Assembly (NCBI RefSeq): GCF_014842265.1 | Contig: NZ_JACYVI010000003.1 | Span: 1-64,000 of the forward strand | Direction: 5' to 3' | DNA from: Pseudomonas sp. CFBP 13711 | GTDB taxonomy: Bacteria > Pseudomonadota > Gammaproteobacteria > Pseudomonadales > Pseudomonadaceae | Length of the DNA: 64,000 nucleotides | Shown: positions 43,924 through 54,133 of the stretch, piece after piece | Numbering within the stretch: position 1 is the stretch's first letter | How the letters are laid out: each line of letters opens with the position of its first letter | The notes under the pieces: model-generated | Databases searched by the model: none | Told to the model about the DNA's origin: nothing | Seen by the model: only the letters and a program-made list of their open reading frames with translations | Position numbers and translations under genes: made by a program

Positions 43924-45296
43924 CGTCGATCCGTCGCCGCACGCTAACCCTGATCCTCGGACTGGTGCTGATCGGACTGCTGATCCTGACGCTGGTCAAC
44001 CTCCACGACAGCAACCACGAAATCGCCGAAGTCTACGATGCCCAGCTCGCCACCAATGCCCGGTTGCTGCAGGGCGTGATGCGCATGCCCCTGGCGCGGC
44101 AGGAGCACGCGCAGTTGTACCAGGCGTTCAATGAGGCCCTGGCTCAGGCCGAACCCCGAATCGACGGCCACCCCTACGAGAGCAAAATCGCCTTTCAGGT
44201 CTGGGACCTTCAAGGCCGGCTGCTGGTGCACACCCCCAGCGCGCCGAGCCTGACCCGTGCGCCGCAGTACAACGGCTTCAGCGACATCAATGATCTGGGC
44301 AAACATGAGTGGCGCACCTTCGTGCTCAGGGACGAGCAACACGACCTGCTGATCTGGGTCGGCGAGCGCGACGACGTGCGCTCGGACCTGGTCAACCGCA
44401 TCGTTCGCCACACGGTGATCCCCAATCTGATCGGCAGCCTGCTGCTGATGGGCGCGATCTGGCTGGCCATTGGCTGGGGACTCAAGCCGCTGGCCGATCT
44501 GGCCGCCACGCTGCGCGGTCGTCATCCGGGCTCCCTCGAACCCTTGCAGCTGGCACCGCTGCCCAGCGAGCTGGAGCCCATGCAAGCGGCCCTGAACAGA
44601 TTGCTTGGACAGATTCAGGAGGTGCTGAGCCGCGAACGGCGCTTCATCGCCGACGCCGCCCATGAAATGCGCACCCCGCTGGCGGTGCTGCGTGTGCATG
44701 CGCAAAATGTGCTCGAGGCACACGATGAGGCACAGCGCGACCAGTCCCTGAGTTACCTCATCGTCGGCGTCGACCGCACGACACGGCTTGTCAATCAGTT
44801 GCTGACCGTCGCCCGGATGGAACCCGGTGCCGGCGCGGTGCTCACCCGCAATGCAGATATCGTCGCAGCTGTACGCGAGAGCCTGGTGCAAATAACGCCG
44901 TGGGTATTGAGCCGGGGGCTGGAGTTGGTGTTCGACTGCGATGAACCTTCCCTGATGGTAAGAACCGATTTCGCCGCCATCGACATCGCCCTGCAAAACC
45001 TGGTCACCAATGCGGTCAATTTTTCGCCCTTGAACGGTCAGGTGGTCGTCACCCTGGGGGTGAGCAATGGCTATTTCCAGCTCAGCGTTGCGGACGAGGG
45101 ACCCGGCATTGACGAAGCCGAGCGGGAGCGTCTTTTCGAGCGGTTCTACAGTCGCGGCAACGATCAGGGGGCCGGGCTGGGCCTGACCATCGTGCAATCG
45201 ATTGCACGACGCCTCGGCGGTGAAATCATCCTGGAGAACCGCGCAGGAAAAGGCCTGCGCGCGACGCTATGTGCGCCAGCGAACAGACAGCCCTGA
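43920..45296 (+). CDS. Sensor histidine kinase (QseC/PmrB type)
   Basis: 458 residues. Two membrane helices (about 8-27 and 165-187) flank a periplasmic sensor domain of about 135 residues. A HAMP-like segment leads to the H-box FIADAAHEMRTPL with H248, then N, G1 (DEGPGID) and G2 (GAGLGLTI) ATP-binding boxes. It is the partner of the adjacent regulator. GTG start overlapping the regulator's stop. The signal is unknown. Confidence 0.92.
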   Translation: MTSIRRRTLTLILGLVLIGLLILTLVNLHDSNHEIAEVYDAQLATNARLLQGVMRMPLARQEHAQLYQAFNEALAQAEPRIDGHPYESKIAFQVWDLQGRLLVHTPSAPSLTRAPQYNGFSDINDLGKHEWRTFVLRDEQHDLLIWVGERDDVRSDLVNRIVRHTVIPNLIGSLLLMGAIWLAIGWGLKPLADLAATLRGRHPGSLEPLQLAPLPSELEPMQAALNRLLGQIQEVLSRERRFIADAAHEMRTPLAVLRVHAQNVLEAHDEAQRDQSLSYLIVGVDRTTRLVNQLLTVARMEPGAGAVLTRNADIVAAVRESLVQITPWVLSRGLELVFDCDEPSLMVRTDFAAIDIALQNLVTNAVNFSPLNGQVVVTLGVSNGYFQLSVADEGPGIDEAERERLFERFYSRGNDQGAGLGLTIVQSIARRLGGEIILENRAGKGLRATLCAPANRQP

Positions 45297-45423
45297 GAAA
45301 GCGTACTCACACTGTCGTGGCTTGAACGCTTCGTTCACCAGGGCACATCGGTGCCGGCGCTCCGCTGTGCACACCGCCCAACACGCTGCGTCCGCCGGAG
45401 TGCAAGTCATTTAAGGGAAACTA

Positions 45424-48400
45424 ATGACGAGCACATGGACACGCACCAAACAGGCGATCTCCCGGGTCAGGCTGGCGGGTCGCGCCGGGACCCATCCGAA
45501 GCTTGCGTTCGCCTACGAACGGCTGCTGCGCGCCGAACTGTTCAACGCCGACCAGATGGCCAGCCACGGCATTGCCCTGGCCACCCAGCATCAGCTCGGC
45601 GCAGTCACCACGCGGGACTTTCTGCTGGGCAGGCTGGATGACAACGAGGCATTGCTCAAGGAGAGCTGCAGTGCGTTGACTCAAGCCCAGGCGTCCGAGC
45701 GCCGTATGACCCCTGCCGCCGAGTGGCTGCTCGATAATTTTTTCCTCATCGAAGATCACATCCGCACCGCACGGTCCCACCTGCCCAAGGGTTACAGCCG
45801 TGAGTTGCCGCGCCTGTGCAATGGGCCTTCCAGCGGCCTGCCGAGGGTTTATGACATTGCCCTTGAGACGATTTCCCACGGTGATGGCCGCTTTGACGAA
45901 TTGAGCCTCAAGCGCTTCGTCGTCTCTTATCAGACGGTCATGCCGCTGACGCTGGGCGAGTTGTGGGCCATTCCGATCATGCTGCGCCTGGCCTTGATCG
46001 AGAACCTGCGGCGGGTGGCCTCACGGGTCATGGCCAACTGGGACGATCGTAATCTGGCCGATGACTGGGCCGAGCGGCTCATCGAGGTGTCCGAGCACGA
46101 TGTGAAAAGCGTGGTGCTGAGCGTCGCTGACATGGCCCATTCTGCCCCGCCCATGACCGCTGCATTCGTTGCCGAGTTCGCCCGCCGGCTGCAGGGTCAA
46201 AGCGCTGCCCTGGCGCTGCCGCTCAACTGGATCGAGCAGTTGCTCGCCGAGACCGGTTCGAGTATCGAGCGGCAGGTGCAATTCGATGCGCAGCAGCAGT
46301 CTGCGGATCAGATGTCCATCAGCAACAGCATCGCGAGCCTGCGCCTGCTGTCAGCGACCCCCTGGCGTGAGTTTGTCGAAGCCATGAGCCATGTGGAGCA
46401 GACCCTCCAACAGGACCCGGCCGAGGTCTATCCGCGCATGGACTTCGCCACCCGCGACAGCTATCGCCACGTCATCGAACGGCTGGCCCGGCGCAGTGGA
46501 CGCACTGAGATGTCCGTCGCGCAGACCGTTGTAGCGCTGTCCCGGGAACACCGGAATGCTTCAGCCGGAGACGGTCTCACGCGCCATATCGGGTTTTTCC
46601 TGGTGGGCCCCGGAATCGGCGTTCTTGAAGAAAACCTCGGCGCCCGTGTGCCCTTTCACGAACGCTGGAAACGCCTGCTGCAAAGCTCACCGCTGACGTT
46701 TTACCTGGCCCCCGCCGGTGCCCTGACGATTATTTTTGCGCTGCCGCTGCTGTCTTCGGCACACCGGGACGGACTGCCTGATCTCGCGCTCATCGCACTG
46801 GCAGTGCCTTGCCTGGTCATGACCAGTCGCCTGGCCTTCAGCCTCATCAACTGGCTGGTCACGTTCAGCCTGCTGCCCGCCATGCTGCCGAAGATGGATT
46901 ACGCCGACGGCATCCCCGATGAGGCGCGCACGCTGGTCGCCGTTCCGACGCTGATCGGTTCTCGCCCGGACGTCGACGAATTGGTGGAAGGCCTGGAGGT
47001 CAGGTTCCTGGCCAATCGCGACAGCAATCTTTTCTTCGCGCTGCTGACCGATTTCCTCGATTCACCCACTGAAGTGCAAGCGCCGGATGCCGACCTGCTC
47101 GCCTATGCCGCAGAGGCAATCAATCGGATCAACGGCAAGTATGCGGACGAATTGCCGGCGCGGTTTTTCCTGTTTCACCGCCCTCGCCGCTGGAGCGCCA
47201 GTGAGCGCGCGTGGATGGGTCACGAGCGCAAACGCGGCAAGCTGACCGACCTCAACGCGTGGCTGCGCGGCGCGGGCGAAGACCGTTTCACCAGCATCGT
47301 GGGCGACATATCGGCTCTTGGCACGGTGCGTTATGTGCTGACCCTTGACACCGACACCCTGCTGCCGGGCGAGGTGGCCCGCCAGTGTGTGGCCGCGATG
47401 ATGCATCCACTCAACCGCCCGGTGTTCGATGCAAGCCGTGCGCGCGTCATTTCCGGGTACGCGCTGTTGCAACCCCAGGTCGGCATCAGCCTGACCAGCA
47501 CCCCCCGCTCGATCTATTCGCGCCTGTTCGGCAGTGGCGGCGGCGTTGACCCCTACACCCGGGCGGTCTCGGACATCTATCAGGACCTGTTCAAACAGGG
47601 CTCCTTCATTGGCAAGGGCATCTACGATGTCGATGCGTTCACCTGTGCACTGGAGGGCTGTCTGCCGGACAACCAGGTTCTCAGTCACGATTTGATCGAG
47701 GGCTGCTACGCCCGGTCGGGCCTGCTCAGCGACGTGCAGTTGTATGAGCAATATCCGTCTCGCTACAGCGTGGACGTCAAACGACGTCATCGCTGGATTC
47801 GCGGCGACTGGCAACTGATCCCCTGGATCCTGCCCTGGACCCTGAACACGCGCGGCGAATGGTCACGCAACCGTCTCGACGTCATGGCCCGCTGGAAAAT
47901 CCTCGACAACCTGCGCCGCAGCCTGGAGCCGGCGGCCGTGTTGCTGATGCTGGCCTGGGGTTGGTTCGCCAGCAGTGAACCGCTGGCCTGGACCTTGGCG
48001 GTGGTTGGCCTGCTGGTCATGCAACCGCTGCTCAGGACCCTTACTGATGGGTTGCAACCGCCGTTGAACGTGCCTTATCGGCAATACCTGGCCGCGCTGT
48101 GCCGGAGTCTGGGGCAAGACCTCGCCCAGATCGCTGCCACCGTCGCATGGTTGCCGTTCGAGATGTATTACAGCGTGGGCGCCATTGCGCGCTCGCTCTG
48201 GCGCATCCTGTTCAGCCGCCGCCTTTTGCTGCAATGGGAACCCTCCCGCGAAGTCGAGCGCAACACGCAAAACCCGCTGCCGGCGCTCTACCGCGAGATG
48301 TGGATCGGCCCTCTGCTCGCCCTCTGCGGATTCGCCGGCTTGCTGACTGACCCGCTCGCGCTGGCGATCGCCATGCCGTTCCTGCTCGCCTGGGCTGCCG

Positions 48401-51400
48401 GTCCCTGGATCGCCTGGCGCCTGAGCGCGATGCCGGAAAATGCCGTATTCGAGCCCTCGGTGGAGGCATTGCGCTTCCTTCAGGTGCTCTCGCGGCGGAC
48501 GTGGGCGTTCTTCGACGAACTCGTCGGGCCGCAGGATAACTGGCTGCCCCCTGACAATATTCAGGAAGAGCCAAAATCGGTGATCGCCCACCGGACCTCT
48601 CCGACCAATATGGGTATGGCCTTGCTTGCGCATCTGGCGGCCCACGACTTCGGCTATCTCAGCACCGACCGACTGCTGCAGCGCTTGGCCGCCTCGCTGG
48701 ACACCATGGACAGCCTGGAGCGTTACCAGCAGCATTTTTACAACTGGTACGACACGCAGACCCTCAAGCCCCTGCGCCCTCAATACATCTCCACCGTTGA
48801 CAGCGGCAACCTGGCCGGGCACCTGCTGAACCTGCGTGCGGGTTTGATCCAGCTGCCCGACGCCGCGGTGTTCGATGCTGCCATGCTCAAGGGGCTGCGC
48901 ATCACGCTGGACACGCTGCTTGAAACGACGGACACCGCTGACACCTTGACCGCGCTCTATTCCCTGCTCGAAGCGCCCGCCGGAAGCAATGAAACCGGTG
49001 CGCTGTTGACGGCGTTACAGACCGTCCGTGCTCGGGTGGCGGCCATGCCGGCGGGCAGCACCGAAGACAGCGCATATTGGCAAACCGCGTTGCTCGCCCA
49101 GTGTGATGACTGGATCGCGGCCCTCGAACGTTATCGACTGCCCACGCCTTCGATCGGTCGACACCCCCGTCGCCGCACGCTGCGGGAGCTGTCCACACTG
49201 GAGGAAGCTGACTGGGCTGCGGAGGATCACCCGCGCATTGACGCGGTCCGCCAGGCCGCCCTTGACGCCATCGCCCGGATCGATCGCCTGATCCTGCTGA
49301 CGGGGGATCTCGCGCAGATGGACTTCTCCCTGCTTTATGACCACAAGCGCGACTTGTTCGTGATCGGCTACAACGCCGACGAGCGTCGCCTGGACACCGG
49401 CTATTACGACCTGCTGGCGTCGGAAGTACGCCTGACCAACTTCGTGGTCATCGCTCAGGGTCAGATTCCCCAGCGGGCATGGTTCACCCTCGGGCGACTG
49501 CTCGGTGACTCCGCCGGCGTACCGACCTTGATGTCCTGGTCCGGCTCGATGTTCGAATACCTGATGCCCATGCTGGTCATGCCCAACTACGACGGCAGTC
49601 TGCTTGACCAGACCTGCCGGGCGGCGGTGGCCGTGCAGATCGAACACGGGAAGCGCCTGGGCATTCCGTGGGGGGTATCGGAATCGGGTTATTACACGCT
49701 GGATGCGCATTTCAATTATCAGTACCGGGCGTTCGGCGTTCAGGCCCTCGGCCTCAAGCGCGGCCTGGGCGACGACGTGGTTGTTGCGCCATACGCCAGC
49801 GTGCTGGCCTTGATGGTGGACGCCGAGGCGGCCTGCAAAAACCTGCAGCGTCTTGCCCGCAAAGGCGCCTGCGGGCGCTACGGATTCTACGAAGCGATTG
49901 ATTACACCGAAGCGCGTCTCCCGAGGGGCCAGCGTTACGCCTGGGTGCAGTCCTTCATGGCGCACCATCAGGGCATGAGTCTGCTGGCCTTGGTCAGTGT
50001 GTTACTCAATCAGCCCATGCAACGGCGGTTTGAATCCGACCCTGCCCTGCAGTCGGCCCTGCTGCTGTTGCAAGAGCGGGTGCCCAAAGTAGCAGCGCCT
50101 TACCTGCAAACCGCCCAGCAGCCGGCCGCAGGGGATACAGGCGCCGGCCAGGAGAATGACCTCAGGGTGTTCGCCAACCCGGGGCTCAAGCGCCCGGCGG
50201 TGCAATTGCTGTCCAACGGCAAGTACCACGTCATGCTCAGCAGCGCAGGTGGGGGTTACAGCCGCCTGGAAAACATGGCCGCCACCCGCTGGCAGGAAGA
50301 CACCACTCGGGATCACTGGGGCACGTTCTGCTACTTGAGGGACGTTGCCACCGGCGCCGTCTGGTCGACCGCCTTTCAGCCGACCTTGCACCGGGCCGAG
50401 AGCCACGAGGCAATTTTCAGCGATGCCCGTGCCGAGTTTCGCACCCGGGCACTGGGTTTCGACACCCATATGGAAATCGTCGTTTCCCCTGAAGACAACA
50501 TCGAACTGCGCCGCCTGCACGTGACCAACCGAGGGGAATCTGCGAGGACGCTGGAGATCACCACCTACGCAGAAGTGGTGCTGGCTTCGCCGGAAACGGA
50601 CGCCATGCACCCGGCGTTCAGCAAGTTGTTCGTGCAGACCGAGCTGCTGCTGCCGCTGCAAGCCATCGTTTGCAGTCGTCGGCCCCGCGCCAGCGATGAG
50701 CACACGCCGTGGATGTGCCACCTGCTCGCGGCTCACGGGGTAGATATTCAGGCCATTTCCTACGAGACCGACCGCGCGCGCTTCATCGGTCGCGGCCGCA
50801 GCACCCAGTCGCCGGCAGCGCTGGACCCGGACTGCGAGCAACTGTCTGGCAGCGCCGGCCCGGTCCTGGACCCGATTGTCGCCATCCGTTGCCGGATCAC
50901 TTTGCAGCCCGGGCAGCAAGGCACCATCGATTTGGTCACGGGTATTGCGGACAGTCGCGACGACTGCCTCTCGCTGATCAACAAATACCGGGATCGGCAC
51001 CTGGCGGATCGGGTTTTCGATCTGTCATGGACCCACAGTCAGGTGCTGCTGCGTCAGCTCAACGTTTCCCCCGCCGATGCCCGTTTGTTTGAGCAGATGG
51101 CCTCGTCACTGATTTACGCCAACGCAGGCCTGCGCGCCGACAGCACCGTGCTGGCGGCCAACCTGCGCAATCAGCAAGGCCTGTGGGGGCAGTCGATTTC
51201 AGGCGACCTTCCCATCGTGCTGTTGCAGGTCAGAAGCCTCGAGAATATCGAGCTGGTCCAGAAGATGATTCAGGCCCACGCCTACTGGCGCCAGAAAGGC
51301 CTGCTGACGGATCTGTTGATCTGGAACGAAGATCAGGTGGGTTATCGCCAGCAACTGCAGGACGCGATCATGGGACTGGTCACTTCCGGCAGCGAAGCCA

Positions 51401-54069
51401 CGCTGGTGGACCGGCCGGGCGGCCTATTCGTGCGGATGGCGCAGCAGATGTCGAACGAGGACCGCACGCTGATCCTGTCGGCTGCGCGCCTGGTGTTTTC
51501 CGAAGGACTGGGGACGCTTGCCGAACAGGTTCAGCGCCGCCGCGTGGTCCGGGTGCACGCGCCGTTTGTAGCGACCCGCCTTTATATGCCAGTGCCATCG
51601 AAGGCCCTTGCCCCGTTGCCCATGTCGCTGCCATTGAGCAACGCCTACGGTGGATTCAGCCAGGATGGGCGTGAGTACATCATCAACGCACCGGCCTCCC
51701 ATCCCACACCAGCGCCTTGGGCCAACGTGATTGCCAATGCCCAGATGGGCACAGTGGTCTCGGAGTCCGGCAGCGCCTACACCTGGGCCGAAAATGCCCA
51801 CGAATACCGCCTGACGCCCTGGCACAACGACCCGGTGAGCGACCCCGTCGGCGAGGTCATTTACCTGCGGGATGAAGACACCGGGCATTTTTGGTCAGCC
51901 ACCCCCCAACCTGCCTCGGGCACTGGCGCTTACCGAACGCGCCATGGCTTTGGTTACACCGTGTTCGAGCACGAGGAAGACGGCATTCAGAGCGAGCTCT
52001 GGGTTTACGTGGCGCTGGATGCGCCGATCAAGTTCTCCAGGCTGGTGCTGCGCAATGTGTCGGGGCGTGAGCGCAACCTGACGGTGACGGGCTATGTGGA
52101 GTGGGTCCTGGGCGATCTGCGCAGCAAATCAGCCATGCACGTGGTCACCCATTCGGACCCTGCCAGCGGCGCATTGTTTGCGCGCAACGCCTGGTCGGTG
52201 GAATTCAGCGAGCGTGTGGCGTTTTTCGATACCGACTCCGTCGATCACAGTGTCACGGCGGACCGTACCGAGTTCATCGGACGTTGCGGCAGTTTGCAGT
52301 CTCCCGCCGCGATGCGGCATAAGGGGCTGTCCGGAAAAACCGGTGGCGGTCTGGACCCGTGCGCCGCGATACAGGTGACGGTGGCGCTCGCACACGGCCA
52401 GGGCACGGAAGTGATCTTGCGGCTGGGAGCGGAGAAAAATCCCCAGGCGGCCACCCAGTTGGTGCAACGCTACAAAGGCGTGCAGGTGGCGGCGGCGGAG
52501 TTGCAGAAAGTGAAGGATCACTGGCGCTCGGTGCTTTCCGTTGTTCAGGTGAAGACGCCCGTGCCGGCCCTGGATGTGATGCTCAACGGCTGGTTGATGT
52601 ATCAAGTGATCGCCTGCCGGTTCCTTGCCCGCAGCGGCTATTACCAGTCGGGCGGCGCCATCGGCTTTCGCGATCAGCTGCAAGACAGCATGGCGATGAT
52701 TCATGCCGACCCGGCGGCGGCGCGGGCGCATCTGTTGCTGTGCGCGAATCATCAATATGCCGAGGGCGATGTTCAACACTGGTGGCACCCTCCCCTCAAT
52801 CGAGGGGTGCGCACGGCCTGCTCCGATGATTTCCTGTGGCTGGTGGCCGCCACCAGCCGTTACGTCGAGGTCACCGATGATCTGTCGGTGCTGGACGAAC
52901 CCGCCGGCTACCTTGAAGGGCGCGCGCTGGGTCCGGGTGAGGAATCCTATTACGACTTGCCCGGAGTATCGCCGCTGCAGGAGCCGGTGTATCGGCACTG
53001 TGTCCGCGCCATCGAGCACAGCCTCAGCCGTGGCGAACACGGTCTGCCGCTGATGGGCAGTGGCGACTGGAACGACGGCATGAATCGTGTGGGCTATCTC
53101 GGCCGGGGTGAAAGCGTCTGGCTGGGCTTTTTCGGTTGTCAGGTGCTTGAACGCTTCGCGCGGCTCGCCGAACGTCACGGCGACAGCGAATTCTCAGCAC
53201 GCTGCGGCGAACAGGCGAAACAGCTGCGAGACCACCTGGAAGCCTCTGCCTGGGACGGCGCGTGGTATCGCCGCGGCTGGTTTGACGACGGGCAGCCGCT
53301 GGGCTCCTCCGTCAACGATGAGTGTCGGCTGGATTCCATCGCCCAGAGCTGGTCGGTGCTGTCCGGCGCCGGATCACCCGCCCGACAGCGTCAGGCCATG
53401 CAGGCGGTGGATCAGTACCTGGTCAAACCCGACATCCGCGCGGTCCTGCTGCTTGATCCCCCGTTCGACAAGGGCCTGCAAGACCCGGGCTACATCAAGG
53501 GCTATGTGCCGGGCGTGCGCGAGAACGGTGGGCAGTACACCCACGCGGCTGTCTGGGCGGCAATGGCCTTTGCGCAGCTGGGCGACACGACCAAAGCCTG
53601 GGAGCTGTTGCACATGATCAACCCGGCCGACCCCCTCAACGGCGCCAGGATCGACACCTATAAAGTCGAACCCTATGTGATGGCGGCCGATGTCTACGGT
53701 ATTGCGCCCCATGCAGGACGGGGCGGCTGGACGTGGTACACCGGCTCCGCAGGCTGGATGTACCGTTTGGGCGTCGAGTCGCTGCTGGGGCTTCAACGCA
53801 CCGGCAATCTGCTGCAGCTAAACCCTCTGATGCCGGTGGACTGGCCCGGGTTTACCCTGAGCTACCGATTCGCAGAGACGCAGTATCACTTCGAGGTGGT
53901 CCGCGGCGATGCCCAGGGCAGCTCAATGACTCTGGATGGCGAGCCGGTCGAGGGTGACACGCTTACGCTGGTGAATGATGGCGTGGAACGCCGGGTGCGC
54001 ATTGAGTGCGGCGGCTCGCGGCCCGCAGCGTCAGCGGCAGGGGAATACGCGAAGGCGGCCGATGATTGA
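45424..54069 (+). CDS. ndvB: Cyclic beta-1,2-glucan synthase (Cgs/NdvB type)
   Basis: 2881 residues, near the size of Brucella Cgs. Membrane helices occur at about 420-480 and 835-1000. Between them lies a GT84 glycosyltransferase domain with TLDTDT (D642 and D644) and RRHRW (787-791). A glycoamylase-like domain starts near W1372 (WSGSMFEY). Two carbohydrate-binding/phosphorylase regions follow, with the GH94 catalytic motif GSGDWNDGMN (D2551) that trims chain length. It makes periplasmic cyclic glucans for osmotic adaptation and host interaction. It starts 127 bases after the kinase gene; that gap shows no clear regulatory site. Confidence 0.92.
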   Translation: MTSTWTRTKQAISRVRLAGRAGTHPKLAFAYERLLRAELFNADQMASHGIALATQHQLGAVTTRDFLLGRLDDNEALLKESCSALTQAQASERRMTPAAEWLLDNFFLIEDHIRTARSHLPKGYSRELPRLCNGPSSGLPRVYDIALETISHGDGRFDELSLKRFVVSYQTVMPLTLGELWAIPIMLRLALIENLRRVASRVMANWDDRNLADDWAERLIEVSEHDVKSVVLSVADMAHSAPPMTAAFVAEFARRLQGQSAALALPLNWIEQLLAETGSSIERQVQFDAQQQSADQMSISNSIASLRLLSATPWREFVEAMSHVEQTLQQDPAEVYPRMDFATRDSYRHVIERLARRSGRTEMSVAQTVVALSREHRNASAGDGLTRHIGFFLVGPGIGVLEENLGARVPFHERWKRLLQSSPLTFYLAPAGALTIIFALPLLSSAHRDGLPDLALIALAVPCLVMTSRLAFSLINWLVTFSLLPAMLPKMDYADGIPDEARTLVAVPTLIGSRPDVDELVEGLEVRFLANRDSNLFFALLTDFLDSPTEVQAPDADLLAYAAEAINRINGKYADELPARFFLFHRPRRWSASERAWMGHERKRGKLTDLNAWLRGAGEDRFTSIVGDISALGTVRYVLTLDTDTLLPGEVARQCVAAMMHPLNRPVFDASRARVISGYALLQPQVGISLTSTPRSIYSRLFGSGGGVDPYTRAVSDIYQDLFKQGSFIGKGIYDVDAFTCALEGCLPDNQVLSHDLIEGCYARSGLLSDVQLYEQYPSRYSVDVKRRHRWIRGDWQLIPWILPWTLNTRGEWSRNRLDVMARWKILDNLRRSLEPAAVLLMLAWGWFASSEPLAWTLAVVGLLVMQPLLRTLTDGLQPPLNVPYRQYLAALCRSLGQDLAQIAATVAWLPFEMYYSVGAIARSLWRILFSRRLLLQWEPSREVERNTQNPLPALYREMWIGPLLALCGFAGLLTDPLALAIAMPFLLAWAAGPWIAWRLSAMPENAVFEPSVEALRFLQVLSRRTWAFFDELVGPQDNWLPPDNIQEEPKSVIAHRTSPTNMGMALLAHLAAHDFGYLSTDRLLQRLAASLDTMDSLERYQQHFYNWYDTQTLKPLRPQYISTVDSGNLAGHLLNLRAGLIQLPDAAVFDAAMLKGLRITLDTLLETTDTADTLTALYSLLEAPAGSNETGALLTALQTVRARVAAMPAGSTEDSAYWQTALLAQCDDWIAALERYRLPTPSIGRHPRRRTLRELSTLEEADWAAEDHPRIDAVRQAALDAIARIDRLILLTGDLAQMDFSLLYDHKRDLFVIGYNADERRLDTGYYDLLASEVRLTNFVVIAQGQIPQRAWFTLGRLLGDSAGVPTLMSWSGSMFEYLMPMLVMPNYDGSLLDQTCRAAVAVQIEHGKRLGIPWGVSESGYYTLDAHFNYQYRAFGVQALGLKRGLGDDVVVAPYASVLALMVDAEAACKNLQRLARKGACGRYGFYEAIDYTEARLPRGQRYAWVQSFMAHHQGMSLLALVSVLLNQPMQRRFESDPALQSALLLLQERVPKVAAPYLQTAQQPAAGDTGAGQENDLRVFANPGLKRPAVQLLSNGKYHVMLSSAGGGYSRLENMAATRWQEDTTRDHWGTFCYLRDVATGAVWSTAFQPTLHRAESHEAIFSDARAEFRTRALGFDTHMEIVVSPEDNIELRRLHVTNRGESARTLEITTYAEVVLASPETDAMHPAFSKLFVQTELLLPLQAIVCSRRPRASDEHTPWMCHLLAAHGVDIQAISYETDRARFIGRGRSTQSPAALDPDCEQLSGSAGPVLDPIVAIRCRITLQPGQQGTIDLVTGIADSRDDCLSLINKYRDRHLADRVFDLSWTHSQVLLRQLNVSPADARLFEQMASSLIYANAGLRADSTVLAANLRNQQGLWGQSISGDLPIVLLQVRSLENIELVQKMIQAHAYWRQKGLLTDLLIWNEDQVGYRQQLQDAIMGLVTSGSEATLVDRPGGLFVRMAQQMSNEDRTLILSAARLVFSEGLGTLAEQVQRRRVVRVHAPFVATRLYMPVPSKALAPLPMSLPLSNAYGGFSQDGREYIINAPASHPTPAPWANVIANAQMGTVVSESGSAYTWAENAHEYRLTPWHNDPVSDPVGEVIYLRDEDTGHFWSATPQPASGTGAYRTRHGFGYTVFEHEEDGIQSELWVYVALDAPIKFSRLVLRNVSGRERNLTVTGYVEWVLGDLRSKSAMHVVTHSDPASGALFARNAWSVEFSERVAFFDTDSVDHSVTADRTEFIGRCGSLQSPAAMRHKGLSGKTGGGLDPCAAIQVTVALAHGQGTEVILRLGAEKNPQAATQLVQRYKGVQVAAAELQKVKDHWRSVLSVVQVKTPVPALDVMLNGWLMYQVIACRFLARSGYYQSGGAIGFRDQLQDSMAMIHADPAAARAHLLLCANHQYAEGDVQHWWHPPLNRGVRTACSDDFLWLVAATSRYVEVTDDLSVLDEPAGYLEGRALGPGEESYYDLPGVSPLQEPVYRHCVRAIEHSLSRGEHGLPLMGSGDWNDGMNRVGYLGRGESVWLGFFGCQVLERFARLAERHGDSEFSARCGEQAKQLRDHLEASAWDGAWYRRGWFDDGQPLGSSVNDECRLDSIAQSWSVLSGAGSPARQRQAMQAVDQYLVKPDIRAVLLLDPPFDKGLQDPGYIKGYVPGVRENGGQYTHAAVWAAMAFAQLGDTTKAWELLHMINPADPLNGARIDTYKVEPYVMAADVYGIAPHAGRGGWTWYTGSAGWMYRLGVESLLGLQRTGNLLQLNPLMPVDWPGFTLSYRFAETQYHFEVVRGDAQGSSMTLDGEPVEGDTLTLVNDGVERRVRIECGGSRPAASAAGEYAKAADD

Positions 54070-54133
54070 CCTCCAGTGCCGGCGCCGCGCTGGAGTACTC
54101 TCTGTTGGTCGTCCCCTCTTCCGGAGTTTCCGT

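Noticed and set aside
43944..45197. 417-codon open frame antisense to the histidine kinase gene
   Set aside because: Same reason: the plus-strand frame has all kinase boxes, while the antisense product is His/Gln-rich shadow sequence.
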